Origin: Kineosporia mesophila
GTDB lineage: Bacteria; Actinomycetota; Actinomycetes; Actinomycetales; Kineosporiaceae
Reading direction: 5' to 3'
Assembly (NCBI RefSeq): GCF_021129235.1
Contig: NZ_JAJOMA010000030.1
Location: 1-64,000 of the forward strand
DNA length: 64,000 bases
In this document: in pieces, positions 41,384 to 48,534 of the stretch
How the letters are laid out: each line of letters opens with the position of its first letter
Numbering within the stretch: the stretch's first letter is position 1
Program-made: the position numbers and the translations under genes
The notes under the pieces: generated by a model
Seen by the model: only the letters and a program-made list of their open reading frames with translations
Database searches by the model: none
Told to the model about the DNA's origin: nothing

Positions 41384-41767
41384 ACAAGAGTGCGGGCGGA
41401 CGGTCCCGTCGATGTCGAGGTGGCCTGGTTGCGGTATCTGGAGCCGGAACGGTGGACGACGTGGTCGCCCCAGCTGCGCCGGATCGAGTACGACTTCGGG
41501 CGGCTGCGGCCGGGCACGGGCGGCCGGGTGTTCGGTCCCCTCGGGTTGTGGCTGAATTTCTGGATCGAGGACGTCGACGAGGACGCCCGCACCTGGACCT
41601 GGGTGGTGCGGCGGGGGCCTTTCTCGGTGGTGCTGCAGCACGGCGTGGAGCCCGGGCCGCGGGGCAGCCGCACCTGGCTGGCCCTGCGCGGCCCGGCGCC
41701 GCTGGTGCTGCCGTATCTGCCGGTGGCCCGGATCGCCTTAGGCCGTCTGGTCAGTCTGAGCGATTAG
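41375..41767 (+). CDS. SRPBCC-family (polyketide cyclase/dehydrase-like) protein
   Basis: The 130-residue protein begins MITTRVRADGPVDVEVAWLR and continues ERWTTWSPQLRRIE, GTGGRVFGPLG and RTWTWVVRRGPF, as in START-like SRPBCC ligand-binding proteins. The start and ribosome-binding site come from a half copy of the palindromic repeat, so its first residues MIT derive from the repeat. The stop overlaps that of the converging response regulator. The ligand is unknown. Confidence 0.75.
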   Translation: MITTRVRADGPVDVEVAWLRYLEPERWTTWSPQLRRIEYDFGRLRPGTGGRVFGPLGLWLNFWIEDVDEDARTWTWVVRRGPFSVVLQHGVEPGPRGSRTWLALRGPAPLVLPYLPVARIALGRLVSLSD

Positions 41768-42423
41768 GAACCGTTGGTGCCTGCCCGCAGCCAGGACAGG
41801 ACGGCCAGGACGCGGCGGTTGTCGTCGGACCCGGCCGGGATGTCCAGCTTGCCGAAGATGCTCGCGGCGTAGTTCTCCACGGTCTTGTGGCTGAGGTTGA
41901 GCACCGCGGCGACGCCGGCGTTGGACCGGCCCTCGGCCATCTGGCGCAGCACCTGGCGTTCGCGCACGGTCAGGGCGGCCAGCGCGTCCTGCCGCCGCGA
42001 GTGCCCGATCAGGCTGTCGACGAGGGTGGCATCGACCAGCGACTCCCCGGCCGCGATCCGCACCAGGGCGTCGCGCAGGGTGCCCACGTCGTCCACCCGG
42101 TCTTTCAGCATGTACCCGCGCCCCGCACTGCCGTTGGCAAAAAGTTCTGCCGCGTAGGCGGTCTCCGCGTAGGTGGAGAGAATGAGCACCCCCACCCCGG
42201 GATTCGTCTCGCGGATCCGGGCGGCGGCGTGCAGCCCCTCGCGGGTGTAGGTCGGCGGCATCCGGATGTCGAGAATGGCCACCTGCGGCCGGGCCTGCGC
42301 CAGGCCGTCGACCAGGTCGTCGGCGTTGGATGCCTCCAGGCACACCTCCACCCCGACCTGCCCCAGCAGCAGTTTCAGCCCGCCCCGGAACAGACTGGAA
42401 TCGTCCGCAATCGCTACCCGCAC
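41764..42423 (-). CDS. NarL/FixJ-type response regulator
   Basis: The 219-residue regulator has a receiver domain with the acidic pair in VAIADDS, the phospho-accepting Asp in VAILDIRMPP and the conserved Lys in YMLKDRV. A LuxR-type helix-turn-helix follows (LTVRERQVLRQMAEGRSNAG, NLSHKTVENYAASIF). All activation residues are present. It starts at GTG and lies 67 bases downstream of the first of two histidine kinases on the same strand. It is the only response regulator in the window, so it is the likely target of both. Confidence 0.92.
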   Translation of the reverse strand: MRVAIADDSSLFRGGLKLLLGQVGVEVCLEASNADDLVDGLAQARPQVAILDIRMPPTYTREGLHAAARIRETNPGVGVLILSTYAETAYAAELFANGSAGRGYMLKDRVDDVGTLRDALVRIAAGESLVDATLVDSLIGHSRRQDALAALTVRERQVLRQMAEGRSNAGVAAVLNLSHKTVENYAASIFGKLDIPAGSDDNRRVLAVLSWLRAGTNGS

Positions 42424-42490
42424 GTCTGCCCCCTCGCCCGGAACACCTGACGTCTCTGGCCGTTCACCACGTACCCACCCCTCAGCTCTC

Positions 42491-44272
42491 TCATCGGTAG
42501 GGGATCTCCGCCGTCAGCGTCGTGCCGGCCCCCGGTGGGCTGTCGAGCAGCAAGGTCCCCCCGGCTGCCCGCACCCGTTCCCCGAGCCCGCTCAGGCCGG
42601 TACCCGCGGCCAGGTCGGCACCGCCGCGACCGTCGTCCTCGATCGTGAGCCGCAGCGTGTTGCCGGTGTCCGCGCCGCGGACGTCGATCCGCGACGCCGA
42701 CGCGTGCCGCACCGCGTTCGTGATCGCCTCGGCCGCGACGAAGTACCCGGCCACCTGGGCCGCCATCGGCAGACCGCGCTCGGGCAGGTCGACCTCGACG
42801 GTGACCGGCTGCGCGGCGCCGATGCGGCGCACCGCCTCGGCCAGACCGACCTGGTCCAGCACCGAGGGATGCAGCCCGGCCGCGATCTCCCGCAGCTCGC
42901 CCAGGGCCAGTTTCAGCTGCTCGGCGGCGTAACCGACGGCCGCCTCGAGCTCCGTGGGCTGGGGCTGCTCGATCTGGGCCAGCAGCCCCTGGACGCGGGC
43001 CAGGGCACCGTCGTCCAGGTCTCTCTCCAGTGCCTGCCGCTCGGCCAGCTGAGCGGCGACGATGCGGGCGTGGGAGGCGCGCACCAGTTCCAGCTGGGCG
43101 CGGGCCTCGACCTGGAGACGGGCGTTCTCGATGGCCAGGCCGGCGGCCGAGCTGACCGCCTCGACCAGGTCGGGATAACGCCAGAGGGCCTGGTCGGCGC
43201 GGATCATGGCCAGGCGGGCGCCGTTGGTGGAGGTGATCGGCAGCAGCAGGCCGTGATCACCGGTCTCGCCGCCCCGCTCGGCCGAGGTGGCACCGTGCCG
43301 GTCGACGTAGGCCCCGATCTCCGCGGCCCAGTAGTGGATCTCCAGGCCGGGGTCGGCGAGCACGTTGCGGAAGGCCTCTTCCAGCCGTTCCGGGGTGCGC
43401 TCGACCCGCAGGCGCGGCAGCAGGTCGGCGATCACCACGCTGGCCAGGCGGCGGCGCACGGTGGCGATGACGAAGGCGACGGGCACGGTGAGCAGCAGCG
43501 CGGTCTGCACCACCAGAACATCGTCGAAAGCTTCACCGCGTAGCCCCATCACGTGCGTGATCGAAGCCGTCATGCTGGCCGTACCGGCGATCGCGGCGGC
43601 CCCGGCGACCGGCAGCAGCAGCCTGCGGTCCAGGCCCCGGATACGGCGGCTACGGCGCACCCACAGCACCAGGAAGCCGGTGGCCAGTAGCACCTCACCG
43701 ATCGAGGAGACCAGGGTCAGCGAGTGGTGCAGGCCGGGATCGGTGGGCAGCATCGGCCACCCGGCGGCACGGGCGGGCCGACCCGCGAAGTCACCGGAAC
43801 TGAGCACGACGGCGATCCGGCCGATCAGGATCCAGGCGGTCAAGGCCCGCAGGAATCGGCGTTCACCACGGCTGACCGCCTTCTGGTCGGGATAACTGGT
43901 GATCGCCCAGGCCGCCAGGACCAGCGTCATCGGGGCGGCCAGGAACGCGACCAGATGCCAGGGCCCCCGTTTGACCTCCTCGATCCAGCTCAGCGGCCAG
44001 ACGCAACCCGCGAGTACCAGGGCCCGGCCGGCCATCGCCTGACCGGGCTCCCGGGAGAGGATGACGCCGACGGCCACCAGGGCACCGGCGAAGGCGACGG
44101 TGGGGGCGGCCAGCTGGGGCAGCGACTCCCAGAGCGGGGCGAGGGCGATCGACGCCGCCGCGGAGACCACGACCCCGGACAGCAGCGCGCCGGGCCACGG
44201 CACCGGGCGCAACCGCGCAGCCGGCGAACCACCACCTCCGGGCGGGGCCGGCGCCGGCGACCTGACGGTCAT
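42491..44272 (-). CDS. HisKA_3-type sensor kinase lacking the phospho-accepting histidine
   Basis: I start at ATG 44272, giving 593 residues. About seven membrane helices (residues 25-275) lead into a GAF-like segment and a HisKA_3 dimerisation domain. The H-box, normally ERDLHDGAQQRL, reads ERDLDDGALARV; the codon at 43013-43015 gives Asp420 instead of His. The C-terminal ATPase domain looks intact: N-box AEAITNAVRHA (Asn519), G1 EDDGRGG (546-551) and G2 GTGLSGLGERV (557-567). So it should bind ATP but cannot carry the phosphate on the usual residue. It is co-directional with the response regulator and a second kinase upstream. Confidence 0.88.
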   Translation of the reverse strand: MTVRSPAPAPPGGGGSPAARLRPVPWPGALLSGVVVSAAASIALAPLWESLPQLAAPTVAFAGALVAVGVILSREPGQAMAGRALVLAGCVWPLSWIEEVKRGPWHLVAFLAAPMTLVLAAWAITSYPDQKAVSRGERRFLRALTAWILIGRIAVVLSSGDFAGRPARAAGWPMLPTDPGLHHSLTLVSSIGEVLLATGFLVLWVRRSRRIRGLDRRLLLPVAGAAAIAGTASMTASITHVMGLRGEAFDDVLVVQTALLLTVPVAFVIATVRRRLASVVIADLLPRLRVERTPERLEEAFRNVLADPGLEIHYWAAEIGAYVDRHGATSAERGGETGDHGLLLPITSTNGARLAMIRADQALWRYPDLVEAVSSAAGLAIENARLQVEARAQLELVRASHARIVAAQLAERQALERDLDDGALARVQGLLAQIEQPQPTELEAAVGYAAEQLKLALGELREIAAGLHPSVLDQVGLAEAVRRIGAAQPVTVEVDLPERGLPMAAQVAGYFVAAEAITNAVRHASASRIDVRGADTGNTLRLTIEDDGRGGADLAAGTGLSGLGERVRAAGGTLLLDSPPGAGTTLTAEIPYR

Positions 44273-44524
44273 GGCGTTGGCTGACAATCCATCTCTCAGT
44301 TGCCGTGACCGCACCCCGGCGAACTGCCCGGGCCTGGCCTGATCTGCCTGATTCGCACATGCGCGTTACTGAACAGCACCAGAGAGTATCTGCTGGCGAG
44401 CGCAATGACCCCATCCAGGACGGATCACGCAGGGGTGAAGCCTGTGCGTGACGAGCGAGATACGTCGCGCCGGAGGGTGGTGACTGTGCTGGGACGGGGG
44501 TGCTGACCTGGGTACTGACGGGGT

Positions 44525-46333
44525 TCAGGTGCAGGGAATGGCCGCGACCATCAGCGAACCGCCGCGCGAAAGGGTGGAGAACATGATGTCGCCGCCCAGG
44601 GCCCGCACCCGGTCGAGCATGCCGGGCAGCTCGGCATCGAGCCGCATCTGGGCCGGGCGCCGGGCGTCGTCCTCCACCTCGATGGTGAGCACGCCCTCGG
44701 CCTGGTGCCCGCGGATGCAGACCCGGGAGGCCGCCGGGGTGGGACCGGCCTGCCCGGCCTGGGCGGCGCCCTTGAGCGCGGCGCAGATCAGGTAGTAGGC
44801 GGTCTCCTCGGTGGCGGCCGGGAAACGCCCCCGGGGCAGGTCGGAGTCGACGATCAGCGGCTGCTGCTGGGCCACCGCCTCGATCGCCGCCCAGAGCCCG
44901 GCCTGGCTGAGCACGGCCGGGTGGATGCCCCGGGCCAGGTCGCGTAACTCGTTGAGGGCGAGCGCGATCTCGGCGCTCATGGCGCGCAGGCGCTCGCGCG
45001 AGACCTCGCTCATCCCGGGCGAGTCCGAGGCTGCCAGCACCAGCCGGAGGGCCAGCAGCCGCTGCTGGGCCCCGTCGTGCAGGTCGCGCTCGACCCGGCG
45101 GCGCTCGGCCACCCCGGCCTGCACCGCCTGCATGCGCACCTGGCGCACCTGGCTGAGCCGCCCCAGCACCGCGGCCTGGAGCTGGGCATTCTCCAGGGCC
45201 AGGCCGCTGGCGGCCAGCGCGTTCGAGACCACCTGCGGGTGCCGGCGCAGCCCCGGGTCGGCCTCGATGACGGCGAGCGGGCTCCCGCCGGGTGCCGTGA
45301 CCGGCAGCACCAGCCGGCCCGGCTGATCGTCGAGGGACAGGCCGGAGGGGGCGCCGGTGATGTCGACGTGGGTGTTCAGGTCGGGCGCCCAGTAACGCAC
45401 CCGCAGCGTGTCGTCGCGCAGCGCCGCGCGCAGGGCGGTCTGCACCGCCTCGGGGGTGGGGCGGCGCTGCACCTGCTGGATCAGGGTGAGCACGGCGTTG
45501 TCGGCCAGGCGGCGCCGCACCACGCTGATCAGGAAGGCCAGCGGCACCACGGCCAGGACGGCCGGCTGGAACGCGTAGACCGCGTCCATCCGATCACCGC
45601 TCAGGCCGAGCAGTTTCGCCACCGGCACGGCCCCGGCGGCCAGGCCGGCGGCGGGCGCCGCCAGGGCCATCGGGGCGAGCAGTTCCCGGTCGAGCCCGCG
45701 CATGCGGCGGATGCGGATGATCCACAGCAGCAGGAAGCCCGCGATCAGCGCCACCTGGAGGGAGCGCAGGACCTCGGCGATGCCGTCGTTGGTGGCCCGG
45801 TCGGCGTACACGGTGATCCAGAAGGTGCCGGGGTCGTAGTCCTTCCACCCCGGCCGCATGGTGACGTTCTCCGCGACGATGCCGCCGACCACGACGCCGC
45901 CGAGCACCCGGACGAAGACCCGCTCCACCCGGTTCATCAGCGCCGGGTCGGGGTAGCGGAACATCGCCCAGACGGCCAGCGAGATCGCGACGTAGCTGCT
46001 GATGCCGGAGACGAAGGGGAGCGGGCCGACGGCCCATTCCTCGCTCCAGCCGAGCGCCCAGAACTGCCCGGAGAGGATCAGCAGGACGGCGGTGCGGCGG
46101 TGCCCGGGCTCGCTCCAGAGAATGGCCCCGGCGCAGCTGAACATCGCCGTGAAGAGGATGCTTCCGGCGGCCACGGCGAGGTAGTCCCGCCACAGCGGCC
46201 CGAAGATCAGGGCGCCGAGAAGGGTGAGGGCGGCGGTGACGGCCAGGGTGCGGGACCACTGACGACTCGAGGACACCGGAGCCGGAGGTTGTTGCGACGT
46301 CCGGGCCAGGGACGTCGTCCTCACCGTATTCAC
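44525..46333 (-). CDS. HisKA_3-type sensor kinase with degraded ATP-binding domain
   Basis: The 602-residue protein starts at GTG. It has the same layout as the downstream kinase: about seven membrane helices, a GAF-like segment and a HisKA_3 domain. Here the H-box is canonical, ERRRVERDLHDGAQQRLLAL with His419. The ATPase domain is degraded. The N-box reads CAALKGAAQAG (517-527) with Asn and the preceding Glu gone, G1 reads EDDARRP instead of DDGRGG, and G2 reads AELPGMLDRV without GTGL. It probably cannot bind ATP but could be phosphorylated by a partner. The open frame and codon use argue against a pseudogene. Confidence 0.87.
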   Translation of the reverse strand: MNTVRTTSLARTSQQPPAPVSSSRQWSRTLAVTAALTLLGALIFGPLWRDYLAVAAGSILFTAMFSCAGAILWSEPGHRRTAVLLILSGQFWALGWSEEWAVGPLPFVSGISSYVAISLAVWAMFRYPDPALMNRVERVFVRVLGGVVVGGIVAENVTMRPGWKDYDPGTFWITVYADRATNDGIAEVLRSLQVALIAGFLLLWIIRIRRMRGLDRELLAPMALAAPAAGLAAGAVPVAKLLGLSGDRMDAVYAFQPAVLAVVPLAFLISVVRRRLADNAVLTLIQQVQRRPTPEAVQTALRAALRDDTLRVRYWAPDLNTHVDITGAPSGLSLDDQPGRLVLPVTAPGGSPLAVIEADPGLRRHPQVVSNALAASGLALENAQLQAAVLGRLSQVRQVRMQAVQAGVAERRRVERDLHDGAQQRLLALRLVLAASDSPGMSEVSRERLRAMSAEIALALNELRDLARGIHPAVLSQAGLWAAIEAVAQQQPLIVDSDLPRGRFPAATEETAYYLICAALKGAAQAGQAGPTPAASRVCIRGHQAEGVLTIEVEDDARRPAQMRLDAELPGMLDRVRALGGDIMFSTLSRGGSLMVAAIPCT

Positions 46334-46440
46334 CCTGATGGCCTACAAAGATTCGGACAAGAGGGATATCCCCTGTTTCGATCCGGTTGAATCGGCCCGC
46401 GCTGGTTGTCGGTACCGCCCCGGAGTGCCAGCCTGTGCGC

Positions 46441-46794
46441 ATGCCGAGCCTGCGTGGTCCCGGGATCGACGACCGTTTCGACCCCAGCGACCTGGACGAT
46501 GTCCGGGAGCGAGTCGTCGCCCCCACCGTCGAGGCTTTGCTCCGACCGGGTGAGCTGCAGGCGATGGATGTGGGACGCGGTCCGGCGCAAGAGATCTGGG
46601 CCCAGGTGACGGCGCTGGGCAAGACCTGGCAGGCGGCCTTCTGGTTCGGCCCGCAGGCCGACCCGGAGGAGACCCTGGGCGAGGTCGCCTACTACCTGGC
46701 CGACCGGCTCGAGGACTGGATCTGCGAGGAAGTGGCCTGGGGCGAGCAGCGCATCGCGGACATCCGGATCCCGGCGCGACGACAGAGCGCCTGA
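46441..46794 (+). CDS. Hypothetical protein
   Basis: This 117-residue soluble protein starts at ATG 46441; the ribosome-binding site is weak and an earlier in-frame start is possible. Visible segments are DDRFDPSDLDDVRERVVAPT, WAQVTALGKTWQAAFWFGP and an acidic helix YYLADRLEDWICEEVAWGEQ. No motif, signal or membrane helix. It is divergent from the second histidine kinase with about 107 bases between starts. I do not recognise the family. Confidence 0.68.
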   Translation: MPSLRGPGIDDRFDPSDLDDVRERVVAPTVEALLRPGELQAMDVGRGPAQEIWAQVTALGKTWQAAFWFGPQADPEETLGEVAYYLADRLEDWICEEVAWGEQRIADIRIPARRQSA

Positions 46795-46866
46795 CCCGTC
46801 CCACCCCACCGTTCTCACTAGCTGAATGTAATACGAGTGGACGACGCACAGGCATCGTCCGCTCGA

Positions 46867-47244
46867 TTAATCCCGGTAGCGGAAGCCGTCGAGGAAGCGC
46901 CGGAAGGCGCCACCCTGGACCGGCAGAGGGGCCGCCGGGGCGGGAGCCGTGCGGCGCTGCGTGGCGATCGGCTTGTCGTAGTCGGTGCGGGCGATCGCGT
47001 CGACCACCTCCACCTCGGTGAAGTCGTCCGAGCCGGGGATCGACGGCACGAACCCGACCAGCACGCCGTTGGCCATCACCTGGGCCTCCAGACCGGCCGA
47101 GCCGTCGGTGTCCCAGATCGCCTCCCGGCCGCCGGGCAGCTTCACCCAGAGACCGAACTGATAGACGCCGGCCTTCTCCATCCGCGCGTCGATGCCTCGT
47201 TCCCGCAGCGCGTCGACCACACGCCGGGCCCGGTTCTCTTCCAT
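46867..47244 (-). CDS. Hypothetical protein
   Basis: The 125-residue soluble protein starts at ATG 47244, reading MEENRARRVVDALRERGIDA. The alpha/beta pattern (FGLWVKLPGGREAIWDTDGS, VMANGVLVGFVPSIPGSDDF) suggests one small folded domain, followed by a Pro/Ala linker and a basic tail FRRFLDGFRYRD. The upstream in-frame extension is unlikely because it overlaps the expansin promoter region. No recognised family or clear partner. Confidence 0.7.
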   Translation of the reverse strand: MEENRARRVVDALRERGIDARMEKAGVYQFGLWVKLPGGREAIWDTDGSAGLEAQVMANGVLVGFVPSIPGSDDFTEVEVVDAIARTDYDKPIATQRRTAPAPAAPLPVQGGAFRRFLDGFRYRD

Positions 47245-47353
47245 ACCGGCCAACGTAACCCGCTGATCCTGGGAAGTGGCTGGACGGGATCTGCACATTT
47301 CTTAACCTCGGCCGAAGGTCTACCTGACCCCGCTTCCCCCAAGATCGCTCAAC

Positions 47354-48367
47354 GTGTCACGAAAGAGGATCGATGCCCGGGCCGCCGCCGCGCTGGTGGC
47401 GTTCGCCGTCGTGGCCGTGACCGGAGGCGTGTTCTACACGCAGTCCGGCTCCAGTCAGGCCGACGCCCAGCTGGTGCTGTCGCGCCCCGATGTCGCCATC
47501 GCGCAGCAGAACGCGCAGGCCCCGGACGACGCACCCGACACCGGTTCCGAGCCGACGGCCACGCCGTCCACCTCCCCCACGCCGAAACCGAAGCCGAAGA
47601 AGAAGACGGCCCCGGTGACGCCGACGGCCGGGGCCAAGGTCGAGAAGGCCGCCTCCGGGAGTGCCGCCCCGAAATCCACGGGCTCCACGTCGTCCTCGAA
47701 GTCGTCCTCGAACAAGAGTTCGGGCACCACGTCGACCAAGGTGGCGGCGAACTCCTCGGGCGACCAGGTGCAGTTCGGCAAGACCTACAACGGCATCGCC
47801 ACCTTCTACGCGGCCACCGGCGCCGGCAACTGCTCGTACGACCCCACCGGCAACCTGATGGTGGCCGCGATGAACCAGACCCAGTACGACGGCTCGCAGA
47901 CCTGTGGCGCCTACGTCGACGTGACCGGCCCGAAGGGCAACACGATCCGGGTCAAGATCGTCGACCGCTGCCCGGAGTGCAAGCCGGGGCACATCGACCT
48001 CTCCGCCGAGGCCTTCGCCCAGCTCGCCGCCCCGGTCACCGGCCGCATCGACATCAGCTGGAAGATGGCCAGCCCCAGCCTCTCCGGGCCGGTGAAATAC
48101 GTGTACAAAGACGGGTCCACCCAGTGGTGGTGCGGCATCCAGGTGCGCAACCACCGCAACCCGATCCGCAAGGTCGAGCTCAAGGGACCGAACGGCTGGG
48201 TCACCCTCGAACGGCAGATGTACAACTACTTCCTCTCCGCCGGCGGTGAGGGCTGCGGCGGCCAGGTCCGCATCACCGACGTGCAGGGCAACCAGCTCAC
48301 CGACAGCGGCATCAAGATCTCCCCGCTCGTCGAGCAGGCCGGCGGGAAGCAGCTCCCCGCAGCCTGA
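47354..48367 (+). CDS. Bacterial expansin-like protein (EXLX1 type)
   Basis: The 337-residue secreted protein has an N-terminal signal or anchor helix (about 8-30). A disordered Pro/Lys/Ser/Thr-rich linker (about 50-135) follows, then the two expansin domains. D1 is a double-psi beta barrel with NGIATFYAATGAGNCSY, VDRCPECKPGHIDLSAEAFA (Asp215 is the key Asp) and paired cysteines. D2 is a CBM63-like domain with the flat aromatic face in STQWWCGIQVRNHRNPI (Trp258, Trp259) and MYNYF. It should bind cellulose or peptidoglycan and loosen walls without hydrolysis. The match to Bacillus EXLX1 is close throughout both domains. GTG start. Confidence 0.9.
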   Translation: MSRKRIDARAAAALVAFAVVAVTGGVFYTQSGSSQADAQLVLSRPDVAIAQQNAQAPDDAPDTGSEPTATPSTSPTPKPKPKKKTAPVTPTAGAKVEKAASGSAAPKSTGSTSSSKSSSNKSSGTTSTKVAANSSGDQVQFGKTYNGIATFYAATGAGNCSYDPTGNLMVAAMNQTQYDGSQTCGAYVDVTGPKGNTIRVKIVDRCPECKPGHIDLSAEAFAQLAAPVTGRIDISWKMASPSLSGPVKYVYKDGSTQWWCGIQVRNHRNPIRKVELKGPNGWVTLERQMYNYFLSAGGEGCGGQVRITDVQGNQLTDSGIKISPLVEQAGGKQLPAA

Positions 48368-48534
48368 ACCGCCAGAACGTGGACGCGGTGAGCCCCGGTG
48401 AGCGGTCGAGACGGACCGATGACGTCGGAGACCGGCACGGGTACGGCCGTGGTCACGCGGACCGGAACTCAACCATCCTCATCGCCCGGGACCGGCCGGG
48501 AGCGACGGCCGCCCGGGAACGGAACGGGTCGCGG

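Noticed and set aside
22225-44290. The 15-mer TTGTCAGCCAACGCC occurs upstream of both the ebo-type operon and the His-less kinase
   Set aside because: One exact 15-mer match is about what chance gives in 64 kb of skewed sequence, and the flanks do not match.
44525-46333. The second kinase as a decayed pseudogene
   Set aside because: The frame is open over 602 codons with an intact H-box and normal codon use; only the ATP-binding motifs are changed.
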